Translations under genes and position numbers: made by a program | In this document: positions 35,379 through 44,366 of the stretch, in pieces | How the letters are laid out: each line of letters opens with the position of its first letter | Position numbering within the stretch: the first letter of the stretch is position 1 | The notes under the pieces: model-generated | Told to the model about the DNA's origin: nothing | Database searches by the model: none | The model's input: the letters and a program-made list of their open reading frames with translations, nothing else | Source of the DNA: CAYRNR01 sp964425605 | GTDB lineage: Bacteria; Myxococcota_A; UBA796; UBA9615; CAYRNR01 | Length of the DNA stretch: 64,000 bases | Direction: 5' to 3' | Assembly: GCA_964425605.1 (NCBI GenBank) | Contig: CAYRNR010000025.1 | Location: forward strand, 7,990-71,989

Positions 35379-36448
35379 CCAGCGGCGCGGACAGCTCGGC
35401 ACCGAAGGCCAACTCCACCCTGCGCCGTGTCCTGCGACACGGTCTGAGCCTGGTCTTCGTCGTCCTGTGCCTGTGGCTGGCTGCTGCCAACGTCGATCTC
35501 TCGCGGGTGGCCGAGGCCCTCGGGGCCACCTCACCGGCGTGGATCGTGCTCGCCGCGGCGATCCTCATCGGCATGAACGCGGTCAAGTGCACCAAGATGG
35601 GGCTGCTGCTCGCGGCGATCCGCCGGGTGGGTTTCCGCACGCTCTTCGCCGCGGAGACCATCGCGATCATGGTGGACGTGGCGTTCCCTTTCCGGCTGCA
35701 GGAGCTGATCAAGTCGCTGTTGATCAGCCGGTCGGAGCGCCTCCCCATGGGGCGGGTGTTCGGGGCGGTGGTCGCGGACCGGGCCGTGGCCGGCGTGGTG
35801 CTGGCGACCCTGTTGCTGACCGTCGGGTTGATCCACACGCTGCCCAAGGGGACCGGCCAGGTCCTGTACAGCGCCGTGGCCGCCGTGGTCTGCATCCTGG
35901 TGGTCACCATCCTGGCCGTGGTGCTACGGCGCTGGCTCGACGTCGCGTTCGAGCGCGTCGGCCGGTGGGGGATTCCTGGCATCCTGCGCGTCATCGGGTT
36001 CGCCTCGGGCGTGCTGGACGGCCTGCGCGCGGCGGCGACCCGCCCGGCGACGCTCGCGGCGGTCCTCGCCATCACTGTGGCCGAGTGGGGACTGCTCGGT
36101 GCCTCGTTCTGGTGCGTCGCGCAGGCCCTGGGCATGTCCCTGAGCGGGGGAGAGTTGCTCGCATCGGTGGCCACGATCCACGTGGCGTTCGCCATCCCAT
36201 CGACCACTTCGGGCGCCGTGGGCATCTACGAGTTCGCGGGCAAGACCACCCTGGTGACGGTCTGCGGCATGGCGGCCGACCAGGCCCTTGCCGTGGTGAT
36301 CGCGTTCCACGTGGTGCTCCTGGGCAGCGGCCTGGTCGCGGGCTGTCTGGGATTGCTGATGTCCCGCATCAGCCTCGCCGAGGTGCTCACCGTGAAGAGC
36401 CTCGCTCAGTCGACGGATTTCGAAGGCGGGTCACAGCAGGACGACTAG
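35375..36448 (+). CDS. Flippase-like membrane protein (UPF0104/LPG synthase TM family)
   Basis: This 357-residue protein with about eight membrane helices belongs to the family of lysylphosphatidylglycerol synthase transmembrane domains and glycosyltransferase-2-associated flippases. Typical features seen are DVAFPFRLQELIK near 101-114, VVADRAVAG, and STTSGAVGIYEF near the penultimate helices (the PxxxGxxGxxE-type signature). It probably moves or binds a lipid or lipid-linked compound across the inner membrane. The start is TTG 35375, overlapping the preceding stop. A short acidic C-terminus follows. Its stop overlaps the convergent gene stop by 4 bases. Confidence 0.82.
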   Translation: MTSGADSSAPKANSTLRRVLRHGLSLVFVVLCLWLAAANVDLSRVAEALGATSPAWIVLAAAILIGMNAVKCTKMGLLLAAIRRVGFRTLFAAETIAIMVDVAFPFRLQELIKSLLISRSERLPMGRVFGAVVADRAVAGVVLATLLLTVGLIHTLPKGTGQVLYSAVAAVVCILVVTILAVVLRRWLDVAFERVGRWGIPGILRVIGFASGVLDGLRAAATRPATLAAVLAITVAEWGLLGASFWCVAQALGMSLSGGELLASVATIHVAFAIPSTTSGAVGIYEFAGKTTLVTVCGMAADQALAVVIAFHVVLLGSGLVAGCLGLLMSRISLAEVLTVKSLAQSTDFEGGSQQDD

Positions 36449-38295
36449 CGCCTCTCGAGCAGGTACACGCGGGCCGGGGGCAGCTGCGGCCCCTCGTACT
36501 CCAGGTAACCCGTGAGATCGAGCCCCTGGGGGGCCCTCGCCGCGATGTCCTCGGGGGTGCGCGCGGAGAACAGCGCGGGCATGGACCCGGCGTGGACCCA
36601 CGACGGGTATCGGGGTTCGACGAGCTCGTACTCGGTGTAGAAGTGGAACACGACGAGTAGATCCAGCTGCTGTCCGGCGTGCTGGAGGTAGTCCTGCGGC
36701 AGGTAGCGCGGGTCCAGGAGCTCGGCGCTTCCCAGTTCCTCCACGGCGCGGGGGTGGACGAAGGGGTTGTCCCTCCAGGTCACGCTTCGCTGGAGGCACT
36801 TGAGGCGGAACAGCTCCACCCGCGCCTGGTCGTTGTAGTGGTCGAACAGCGAGCGCCCGTCCGCGTAGGGAACCGCGGCGAATGCCACGCGCGCGGGCCG
36901 CCCGATGGCGTCGAGCTTGTCGTCGAGCACGTCCGCCAGGCCGGGGAAGGGCGGCGGCGTCGGTGGCCGGACCATGATGTGGCCGGCGTCCCACCCCAGC
37001 GCGCGGTGTATCCGTTCGGCGGCCACCCGGTTGTGTCCCTCGTCCAGGGACATGCGCGCGGCGAACCCGATCCCGGTGGCGAGCAGGATCATCACCACGG
37101 GCCCCCGCAGCCGCGGCCGGAGCACCATCAGGGCCATGGCGACGACAGCGGCGTACACCGGCAGCAGCGGAAACACGAAGCGCATGTCGCGCGCGGGGAT
37201 CGCCGTCCACAGGACGAACATCCCGACGGCCGTGCCCAGGATCAGCCACCCGGCGCCGCCCAGGGAGGCGCGGCCGCGGCGCGTGCCCAGGAGCGCCGCG
37301 GAGAGGGCCAGCGCAACGGTCCCGGCCACGCCGAGGTTCGCGACGCTCGCGCGGACCCAGTAGGTCAGCCACTGCATCGAGAACCACTCGAACGGCTTGG
37401 GGGGCGCGCGGATGGAGTCCACGGCCGGGTCCACCGCGTCGGGGAACACCATGATGTAGTAGAGGCGCGCCACCTCGCCGAGGCTGCCGTACAGCCACAG
37501 CAGGACGGCCAGCAGGGGCGGGATGCCCGCCAGGGACAGGTTGAGCAGCCTCGGGACGAGCCCGGCGCCCTGGCCGCGGCGGATGTCGGCCACGGCGCGC
37601 ACGCCCACGATCAGCAGCGCCGGCGCCAGGTAGAGCAGGAACTGTCCCTTGACCAGCAGGGCGAACCCGGTGAAGGCGCCCAGCGCCACGGTCATTCTCC
37701 GGTCCGCGAATCCCCGGCTCGCCATGAGCAGCGCCAGCCCGGGCATGAGGCAGCACGCCAGGGGGAAATCGAGCCCGTAGAGCCGCAGCGGGCCGTAGGT
37801 CCCGGGGAAGATCGACCAGACGGCCGCGGCGATCAGGCCGGCCTCCACGGCGCAGCGTGCGTCGCGCGGATACAGCTGGCGCATCACCCCGAAGGTGCCC
37901 ACCAGGGACAGCAGGTAGAACACGAAGTTGGAGAAGAACGGCCAGCGCTCGGGCGCGCCGGGGAGCGCCGAGATCAGCGCCGACACCGCGTAGGTGGCGC
38001 GCGGCCAGGCCAGGCTGCCGCCGCACCGGGAGTTCATCAGGTCCAGCAGATCCGCGACCGCGTGGACCGGGTTGGACGCGCCGGCGAACACCCCCCAGAC
38101 CCGGTTGCGGAAGTCCACGGCGCCGTCGAGGTGGACGGAGACCTCGTCCTGGATGTAGTCGGCGTTGTGGTGGATCCACAGGGCGTTGGCCACGGCGATC
38201 CCCACCAGGACCAGCGCCAGCAGCGCCGCGCGCGTGTGCACACTCCGGTCGCGGTCGTTGTTCTCGCCCAAGCCCGCCGTCCTCTCCGATTCCAT
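36445..38295 (-). CDS. GT39/ArnT-like membrane glycosyltransferase
   Basis: This 616-residue protein has ten or more membrane helices and a C-terminal soluble region of about 170 residues. The first periplasmic loop carries YIQDEVSVHLD (about 47-57), placing an Asp-Glu pair where GT39/ArnT-type GT-C enzymes keep their catalytic acid. A proline-rich segment (RPPTPPPFPG) opens the soluble part. It likely uses a polyprenyl-phosphate sugar. ATG 38295 follows the SGNH gene stop by 12 bases, so the two form an operon (40629 to 36445). The subfamily and acceptor are not identifiable by eye. Confidence 0.78.
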   Translation of the reverse strand: MESERTAGLGENNDRDRSVHTRAALLALVLVGIAVANALWIHHNADYIQDEVSVHLDGAVDFRNRVWGVFAGASNPVHAVADLLDLMNSRCGGSLAWPRATYAVSALISALPGAPERWPFFSNFVFYLLSLVGTFGVMRQLYPRDARCAVEAGLIAAAVWSIFPGTYGPLRLYGLDFPLACCLMPGLALLMASRGFADRRMTVALGAFTGFALLVKGQFLLYLAPALLIVGVRAVADIRRGQGAGLVPRLLNLSLAGIPPLLAVLLWLYGSLGEVARLYYIMVFPDAVDPAVDSIRAPPKPFEWFSMQWLTYWVRASVANLGVAGTVALALSAALLGTRRGRASLGGAGWLILGTAVGMFVLWTAIPARDMRFVFPLLPVYAAVVAMALMVLRPRLRGPVVMILLATGIGFAARMSLDEGHNRVAAERIHRALGWDAGHIMVRPPTPPPFPGLADVLDDKLDAIGRPARVAFAAVPYADGRSLFDHYNDQARVELFRLKCLQRSVTWRDNPFVHPRAVEELGSAELLDPRYLPQDYLQHAGQQLDLLVVFHFYTEYELVEPRYPSWVHAGSMPALFSARTPEDIAARAPQGLDLTGYLEYEGPQLPPARVYLLERR

Positions 38296-38307
38296 CTTAG
38301 AGCACGG

Positions 38308-40629
38308 TCACGGTTCGAGCAGGCCGGCTCCGACGAGGTGCTCGGCCAGCAGGTCGGCGAGGACCTCGTGTCCCCGATCCGTGAGGTGGTTCTGATCGAG
38401 GAACAGATCCTCGAACCCCCTCGCCTCGAGGTGCCCGGCGGCGTCGAGGTAGTGGGCGCCGTGCGCCTGGCTGACCTCTTGCATCATCGACAGGTAGCGG
38501 TCGTACATGGCCGGCGGAGGACGGATGGCCTCGCTGACGAGCACCACCTCCGTGCCCTGCTCGGCGGCGAGGTCGCAGATGGCCCCGAGGTTGTCCCTCG
38601 CGTCCTCCACCGGCACGGCCGGCACCTGCCCGGAGCCGCCGCGCAGCAGCAGCAGGCTCTTGAACGCCACGTAGAGCCTGGATCGGTTCAACCACTGGCG
38701 GACGACGGGCACGGCGCCGCCGCTGCGCTGGTAGGTCTGCCAGTACTCGGTGTAGGTCCAGCCGCCGAGGGTGTTGAGGTCGTTCATGCCGACGTACACC
38801 GTGAGCACGTCGGGACCGAGTCGGTGGATGAACTCCCCGAGGTAGAGCCTCACGTGGAAGCTGTTCCAGCCCCCGACCCCCTGGTTGAGCACCTCGGCAT
38901 CGTGCCCCGCGTCGTCGAGGACTCGCTCCAGTCGCGCTGGATAGAACGTGTCGAGATCGTCGTTCTGGTAGGCGCCGCCGGTGCTGGAGCCTCCCGTGCA
39001 GACGATGCGCGCCGGGCCGTCGCCGCGCGCCTCGTCGAACGCCACGGGGAACCGGCTCAGGGGATAGTCCGTGGGTTCCTGTACGTCGAGGATGTAGTCG
39101 AACTCCCGGCTGGCCCGCACCCACCCGAGCAGGGGGTGGGACTGGAACCTCGCCTGGGGTACCGGATCCCAGCCGGAGTCCAGGTAGGTCTGACGGACCG
39201 TGAGCTCGGCCAGCGACACCAGGACCAGGCAACCCGCCAGCGACAGTACGTTGTATCCGCGGAACCACCGCGCGTTGACGTGGAGGAAGGCGAACTTGAT
39301 CGCGGCGGACAGGGTCGCTCCCGTCGCGAGCATCAACGGTGGGCTCCACCCCGCGCCGTCACCCGGGCCGACCAGGGCCACGATCCCGGCGATGGCCAGC
39401 GGGAGCACTGCGAGGATCTCGGCGTGCCAGGCCGAGGCTCGTGTCCCATCTGTCAGACGACTCACAGCGGTCAGCGAGACCAGGGGGTAGGCCCCCACGA
39501 GGAGCGCCGTGCCCAGCCCGGCCAGCCAACCGCCCGAGCTCCCAGCCGCTGCCCCCAGCGACAGCGCGGACACCGCGGTCAGGGTGATCAGGAGCATGCC
39601 GGCTGCCGAACGCAGCATCGCGCGCGGCTCCCGCACGGTGGTCCCCACGCGCAGCCAGGGGGAGTACAGCAGGAGCTGGACCAGCCGGATCATCGCGACG
39701 CCGGCCACGACGAGCCCCAGCTGGAACGCCAGGATCGAGGTGTGCCCGAGGCGCATGCCGGCCAGGAAGCCGTCGAGGTCCAGCGCGTCGAACGCCGGCA
39801 GCGCGAGCAGGGGGAGGTAGGACCAGGCCGCGAGTCGAGCTCCCCGGGCCGATCCGCCGGCGACCAGCACCGCGAGCAGTCGTCCGTCCGCCGCCCACAC
39901 CGCGCCGAAGATCGCCAGGACGGCCAGACACAGCAGCGCCAGCCGGGCCGGGCTCGTCTGCCGGACCTCCGGGGCGTCCGTGAAGAGGTCCTGGCCGGAG
40001 CCGCCGGCCAGCGTGATGCCCCCGACGGTGACGGGCGCCTCTCCGGAGCGGAAGGCCACGCCGCCGGGCGCGGGCTGCCGGTCACGGCACTCCAGGACGG
40101 TCTCGCCGTCCACCGTCGCCGTGATGGAGTCACCGGACAGGGTCACGTCCACCGCGACGTTCCTCGGCAGCGTCGGGCTACCCAGCCAGGGACAGGGCAG
40201 CCGCGACAGCCGTGAGCCCTCGAGCTGGTACAGCCCCAGGGGTGAACCGTGGATACGGCTGAGGTACAGCGACACGCCCTGGGTGGCGCCGCGGTCCTGC
40301 CCCTGACGCGCGCGGACGATGGCGTGCAGCTCTCCCTCGTCGGCCAGGTCTGCGGTGAACTCCAGCCGTCCGTCGAGGGCCGGCTCGATGTCCAGACGGG
40401 CCACGACCTGTTCGTGGGCGCTCAGCTGCATCCCGGGCGCGAGGCGGCCCGCGGCGGTCAACGCGGACGGGGGGAGGGGGTGCTGGGACACGGCCACGCT
40501 GAGCCAACGATCGGGGTCCGGCGGGGCGGGCGAGCGGGCGTGGTGCAGCGTGTACAGGCACAGGGCCGCGGCCACCAGAGCGAGCGCGACAGGAGTACGA
40601 CCGAGTTGCCTGAGGCCGCGGAGCTTCAA
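38308..40629 (-). CDS. Multidomain membrane SGNH hydrolase with lectin-like domain
   Basis: This 773-residue protein has four parts: an N-terminal membrane anchor (about 12-27); a periplasmic concanavalin/LamG-like beta domain (about 45-210, with VDVTLSGDSITATVDG); a block of about seven membrane helices (about 230-480); and a C-terminal SGNH domain. The catalytic blocks are CTGGSSTGG (Ser548/549), LNQGVGGWNS, GMND near 614-617 and DQNHLTDRGH. The start is TTG 40629 behind CGAGG; the frame upstream overlaps a divergent promoter and is poor. The mix of sugar-binding-like, multi-span and SGNH parts resembles acyl-transfer machines for surface glycans, inferred only from architecture. It is co-transcribed with the GT39-like gene. 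Confidence 0.82.
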   Translation of the reverse strand: MKLRGLRQLGRTPVALALVAAALCLYTLHHARSPAPPDPDRWLSVAVSQHPLPPSALTAAGRLAPGMQLSAHEQVVARLDIEPALDGRLEFTADLADEGELHAIVRARQGQDRGATQGVSLYLSRIHGSPLGLYQLEGSRLSRLPCPWLGSPTLPRNVAVDVTLSGDSITATVDGETVLECRDRQPAPGGVAFRSGEAPVTVGGITLAGGSGQDLFTDAPEVRQTSPARLALLCLAVLAIFGAVWAADGRLLAVLVAGGSARGARLAAWSYLPLLALPAFDALDLDGFLAGMRLGHTSILAFQLGLVVAGVAMIRLVQLLLYSPWLRVGTTVREPRAMLRSAAGMLLITLTAVSALSLGAAAGSSGGWLAGLGTALLVGAYPLVSLTAVSRLTDGTRASAWHAEILAVLPLAIAGIVALVGPGDGAGWSPPLMLATGATLSAAIKFAFLHVNARWFRGYNVLSLAGCLVLVSLAELTVRQTYLDSGWDPVPQARFQSHPLLGWVRASREFDYILDVQEPTDYPLSRFPVAFDEARGDGPARIVCTGGSSTGGAYQNDDLDTFYPARLERVLDDAGHDAEVLNQGVGGWNSFHVRLYLGEFIHRLGPDVLTVYVGMNDLNTLGGWTYTEYWQTYQRSGGAVPVVRQWLNRSRLYVAFKSLLLLRGGSGQVPAVPVEDARDNLGAICDLAAEQGTEVVLVSEAIRPPPAMYDRYLSMMQEVSQAHGAHYLDAAGHLEARGFEDLFLDQNHLTDRGHEVLADLLAEHLVGAGLLEP

Positions 40630-40709
40630 CGTGAACCTCGGAGTCGAGGATAGCCAATGGCGCCCACCCTCGCCACCGAAGGCCGTATCCGGTCCAGCGC
40701 CGGCAGGGC

Positions 40710-40715
40710 TATACT
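40710..40715 (+). promoter_or_regulatory. Candidate -10 box for the 40751-44362 operon
   Basis: TATACT is followed by GACC, the same TATACTGAC string as at 4105. The predicted transcription start lies about 30 bases before the GTG at 40751. No -35 box is recognisable. Confidence 0.3.
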
Positions 40716-40750
40716 GACCCGGGTGCCGCCAGCCCGGCCCCGAGCGAGAG

Positions 40751-40900
40751 GTGAGAGTGCGGGGTATCCGCGGCGCGATGGAACTTCTCAAGAAGAGGTG
40801 GTGGCTCGTGGTCGCCGGCGTCGTCCTGCTGGCGTTGACCCTGTTCGTCCTCGCCGCCGACATCCCCGCCCTGCTCCCCTTCGCGTACTCGGAGTTCTGA
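40751..40900 (+). CDS. DUF5989-like small membrane protein
   Basis: This is a 49-residue protein if GTG 40751 is used (GCGAGAG upstream), or 40 residues from ATG 40778, which lacks a ribosome-binding site. The core reads MELLKKRWWLVV, then a hydrophobic helix, and ends PFAYSEF. DUF5989 proteins have the same plan: a charged Lys-Arg-Trp start, one membrane helix and an ending near PFIYTLF. Compare the clearer member at 59007-59168. It lies 4 bases before a GT-C-like gene that is coupled to an SGNH gene. These small proteins usually accompany carbamoyltransferase or SGNH systems; their function is unknown. Confidence 0.65.
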   Translation: MRVRGIRGAMELLKKRWWLVVAGVVLLALTLFVLAADIPALLPFAYSEF

Positions 40901-40904
40901 ACCC

Positions 40905-42767
40905 GTGCCGGCGCGCGTGACCGCGATGATCAGGGGCCAGGCGATTCACGTCGTCGCGCTCGCCGCGTACGCGATGGTCATCCTGGCGACGCTGGGCTGG
41001 ATCCACCCTGGCCAGGAGCTGTGGGGGGCCGACACGTCGGACGTGTTCAACCACCTGCACCTGCTCAGCTGGCAGGCCGCCGAGACGCTCCACGGCAGGC
41101 TCTACCCCACCTACGACGCCCTGCTCCACCACCCGGACGGTGGCGTGCTCTTCCTGGCCGATCTGATCGGGCAGCCGCTGGTCCTGCCCCTGGTGTGGCT
41201 GGCTGGCCCGGTGGTGGCGGCCAACGCGCTGATCTTCGGCAACCTCCTGTTCGCGTGCTGGGCCATGTTCTGGCTCGTGCGCCGTTCCACCGGGGATCCC
41301 TGGGCCGCGATGGTCGCGGGCCTCGTCTTCGGGCTGTCCCCCATCAACCTCGGCCACGTCAACAACGGGGTCTGGGAGCTGCTCCAGTGCGGCTGGTTAC
41401 CCCTGTTCGCGGGGTGCGTGCTGGCCCTGTTCGGCGTGCTGCGCAAGCCCGCCCGGGAGCGGCGCTGGCAGCGCGCGGCGTGCTGGGCCCTGGCCGCGAC
41501 CGGCGCCTGGATCGCTGCGGCGCTGGGGAGCCACTGGTACTACGGCATGTACGGGGGATTCCTCCTCGTGGGCCTCGTGATCGTCCACCTGCTCGAACCC
41601 GGGCGCCTCCGGGTGGGGTTGTGGTCGCTGGGGATCGTGGCCGGCTTCCTCGCGGTGGTGCTCCCCGTGATCCGGTCGTTCCTCTCGTTCACCCACAGCC
41701 CCCTCGCCCTCACGCGCGGCCTGGCGCCCGGGAGCTGGACCGCGGAGAAGGCCACGGACCTGGCCTACCTCTTCGCGGCCCGTCCGACCATGTTCGAGAT
41801 GGAGTTCATCCACCTCACCTACCTGGGATTCGTCCTCCCCATCGCGTTGCTGGCGCTGTGCGTGGTGGTCCGTGAGCGCCGGGCGCTGGTGGCCTGGATC
41901 GGCGGCGGCCTCTTCTTCCTGGCGCTGTCCCTGGGACCCATCATCGTGTTCTCGAGGGAGGCCGTCGAGCTCGGCCCCGTGGCCTACCTCCTGCCGCACC
42001 ACTGGCTGGCCGCGATCGTGCCCAGGTTCGAGTCGATGGAGTTCCCGTATCGCCTCTTCGTCCTCGTGCACCTGTGCTTCGCCGCGGCCCTGGGGCTCGG
42101 CCTGGCGCGCGTGAATGCAACGGGCCGCAAGCCCTGGTTCCTTGGCGTGCTCCTGGGGATCGGCGCCCTGCTGTGGCTCGAGACGTTGTTCCTCTCCGGT
42201 GCGCCGGTGCCCATGCTCACGCAGTCCATCGCGCCGGCGGGGCCCGTCGCGGCGCTGTCCGGGGAGACCGGGGCCGTGTTCGATCTGCCGATCCGGGCCG
42301 ACATCCGCGCGCGCAACCGGTACGTGGTCAATCAGCTGTTCCACGGCCGCCCGATCCTCCACTCCAACTTCCCCACGAGCGAGCTGTACTTCACCGGCTC
42401 CCTGTCCAGCGACAGCCTCGCGGCCCACGCGCTGATGGTGGGCTGCATGCGGCCGTGTGGCCACCGGACGAACAGCTGGGAGCCCCGCGGGGAGCAGCTG
42501 GCGCCCCGGGAGATCGAGGTCCGGGCGGCGCGGTTGCGCGAATGCCTCGTGGCCGATGCGCCGTGCGACGATGCGCTGCTCGGCGAGCTCCAGTGGGATC
42601 TGGAGAGGATGGGAGCGGCGGGGATCGTCTGGTTCGTGCTCCATCGGGATCTCCTGCACCCGGAGTCGACCCTGCCCGCGCTCTGCCACGCCCTGTTCGG
42701 CGCCCCGGTGATGGGATCGGACGGCGTGGACGTGTATCGGCTGGAGCCGTCGGGGAGGAATCCATGA
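40905..42767 (+). CDS. Polytopic GT-C-like membrane protein
   Basis: This 620-residue protein has about eleven membrane helices and a C-terminal soluble domain of about 190 residues. GADTSDVFNHLH in the first loop and LLHHPDGGVLF match the loop landmarks of the tandem pair at 13681 and 15396, so all three belong to one family of putative glycosyltransferases. The GTG at 40905 follows GGAG by about 12 bases; ATG 40926 is an alternative. Its last codon overlaps the SGNH gene start as ATGA. The soluble part contains several cysteines (GCMRPCG, RECLVADAPC) that could form disulfides in the periplasm. Confidence 0.78.
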   Translation: MPARVTAMIRGQAIHVVALAAYAMVILATLGWIHPGQELWGADTSDVFNHLHLLSWQAAETLHGRLYPTYDALLHHPDGGVLFLADLIGQPLVLPLVWLAGPVVAANALIFGNLLFACWAMFWLVRRSTGDPWAAMVAGLVFGLSPINLGHVNNGVWELLQCGWLPLFAGCVLALFGVLRKPARERRWQRAACWALAATGAWIAAALGSHWYYGMYGGFLLVGLVIVHLLEPGRLRVGLWSLGIVAGFLAVVLPVIRSFLSFTHSPLALTRGLAPGSWTAEKATDLAYLFAARPTMFEMEFIHLTYLGFVLPIALLALCVVVRERRALVAWIGGGLFFLALSLGPIIVFSREAVELGPVAYLLPHHWLAAIVPRFESMEFPYRLFVLVHLCFAAALGLGLARVNATGRKPWFLGVLLGIGALLWLETLFLSGAPVPMLTQSIAPAGPVAALSGETGAVFDLPIRADIRARNRYVVNQLFHGRPILHSNFPTSELYFTGSLSSDSLAAHALMVGCMRPCGHRTNSWEPRGEQLAPREIEVRAARLRECLVADAPCDDALLGELQWDLERMGAAGIVWFVLHRDLLHPESTLPALCHALFGAPVMGSDGVDVYRLEPSGRNP

Positions 42768-44362
42768 GGGACCGGAACGGACCGGGGCGCGCGGGCCTGT
42801 TGCTGCGCGGATTGGCGGTCGCGGCGCTGGTTCTGCTGATCGTCGAAGGGGGGCTGCGCCTGGTCTTCGGCAGCCCGTCCCCGTCGATACGGGTGACGAT
42901 GGGGCTGGCGGATCACGAATCGTTCCTCGTGCGGGACGGCGATCGGGTGCGCACCACCTACCAGGCGCCGGTGGTGGGCTCCTTCGCGGTCGATCCGGGC
43001 GGGCCCCGCGTCGCGGTACTGGGCGCCAGCAGTGTCCACGGAGGGACGCCGGGGAACGGCATCAGCGCGGACGACATGTGGCAGATGGAGTTCCCGGCGC
43101 TGCTGGAGCAGATCACCGGCATACCCACCCTCAATCTGGGCCAGCCGGCCACCAGCTCGGGGTACCTGGTGAGCATCCTCGAGGAGCTGCTGGAGTACCC
43201 GGTCTCGGTGGTCGTGGTCTATGCGGGGCACTGCGAACTCGGGAACGCCTACTTCGAGAAGCGCTACCGCGGGCTCCGGGGGATCGCCATCCAGGGGCAC
43301 CCGTGGCTGGAGCGCAGCCAGCTGTTCGTCCAGATGCGGCGGGTGCTCCAGGGCTCCGTACCGGCCACGGCAGCGACGGATTCGATCCCCGATCCACCCC
43401 TGTCGAGCCGCGAGGTCGAGACCATCGAGACCGAGTTCCGCGCCAACCTCGAACGGATCGTCGCCCTCGGTCGAGGAGCGGGGGTTCGCCTCGTGCTGGT
43501 CTCGCCGGCGTGCGATCTGACCTACCCGCCCGTGTTCAGCTCGGGGCCGCGCGGACAGGCCAACTACGAGCGATGGCAAGAGGGGATGTCCCTGCGAGCC
43601 ACCCACCCGCAGCGCGCACGCAGCCTGCTGGAGGAGGCCCGAGACGCGTCCCTGCGGCCGGTGCGGGCCAGCACGCGGATCGAGGCGATCACCCGCGAGG
43701 TGGGCGAGCAAGAGGGCGTGAGGCTCGTCGTGGCTGGGCGGTCGCTCCCGCAGGACGACCACGGCTCGATCCCGGCTCCCTGGTTGTTCGCGGACGAGCT
43801 CCACTTCACCCTGGATGGCCACCGCGCCATGGCCGAGTTGCTCGCCCCGGTGATCGCCCAGGAGGCCGGACATGCCCGCCTACCCGGGCTCCCTCCGCCT
43901 CCGTTGCACGGGGAAGCCGTGAGAGGCGGAGGAGATCTGCGCGCGCCTGCGGACGCTGGACCACCCGGGCCCGTGGGTGTGACCGAAGATCCTTTGCTGG
44001 CTGCTGCCCGGGCCCCACGGGAGCTCGGCGGTACGCCCAACAACACCCACATGGAGTACGTCATCGGAGAGGAGGCCCTGAGGCGCGTCGCCTCCTTCGT
44101 GGCCGACCACCGGATCGAGGAGGGCGCCGCTGCCGAGTTGACCCGGGTGATGGAGCAGAGCGAGACGACGATCCTCGAGCTGGTGCGGCAGAAGGAGCGC
44201 GGCGAGCTCGACGAGGCCACCTTCAGAGCCCGGCGGGATCTCGAGCAGGCGGCCCGGCGAGCGACGATCGACGAGATCCTGGGGTGGCAGCGGTCGGTGT
44301 CCCTTCACGAGCGCCTCCGCGGTTCCGCGGAGCCCGTCGAGGCCGGCTTGCAGTCGAACTAG
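42764..44362 (+). CDS. Membrane-anchored SGNH-like protein with GHCE in block III
   Basis: This 532-residue protein has an N-terminal signal-anchor (about 11-30) and an SGNH domain (about 80-380). A Pro/Gly-rich linker and a C-terminal helical, charge-rich segment of about 130 residues follow (RVMEQSETTILELVRQKERGEL). The nucleophile block is VLGASSVHGG (Ser89/90) and the Asp-x-x-His block is ADELHFTLDGH. Block III reads YAGHCELGN (about 153-161), where related proteins have GHNE, so the oxyanion Asn is replaced by Cys. The same change is in the protein at 61558-62715. It is coupled to the GT-C-like gene by ATGA. A hydrolase or acyltransferase role is inferred. Confidence 0.82.
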   Translation: MRDRNGPGRAGLLLRGLAVAALVLLIVEGGLRLVFGSPSPSIRVTMGLADHESFLVRDGDRVRTTYQAPVVGSFAVDPGGPRVAVLGASSVHGGTPGNGISADDMWQMEFPALLEQITGIPTLNLGQPATSSGYLVSILEELLEYPVSVVVVYAGHCELGNAYFEKRYRGLRGIAIQGHPWLERSQLFVQMRRVLQGSVPATAATDSIPDPPLSSREVETIETEFRANLERIVALGRGAGVRLVLVSPACDLTYPPVFSSGPRGQANYERWQEGMSLRATHPQRARSLLEEARDASLRPVRASTRIEAITREVGEQEGVRLVVAGRSLPQDDHGSIPAPWLFADELHFTLDGHRAMAELLAPVIAQEAGHARLPGLPPPPLHGEAVRGGGDLRAPADAGPPGPVGVTEDPLLAAARAPRELGGTPNNTHMEYVIGEEALRRVASFVADHRIEEGAAAELTRVMEQSETTILELVRQKERGELDEATFRARRDLEQAARRATIDEILGWQRSVSLHERLRGSAEPVEAGLQSN

Positions 44363-44366
44363 CGCC

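Noticed and set aside
36679..40215. Long plus-strand frame over the GT39-like and SGNH genes
   Set aside because: It is rich in Gln/His/Arg with no recognisable motif, and is antisense to two proteins with clear membrane and catalytic signatures.
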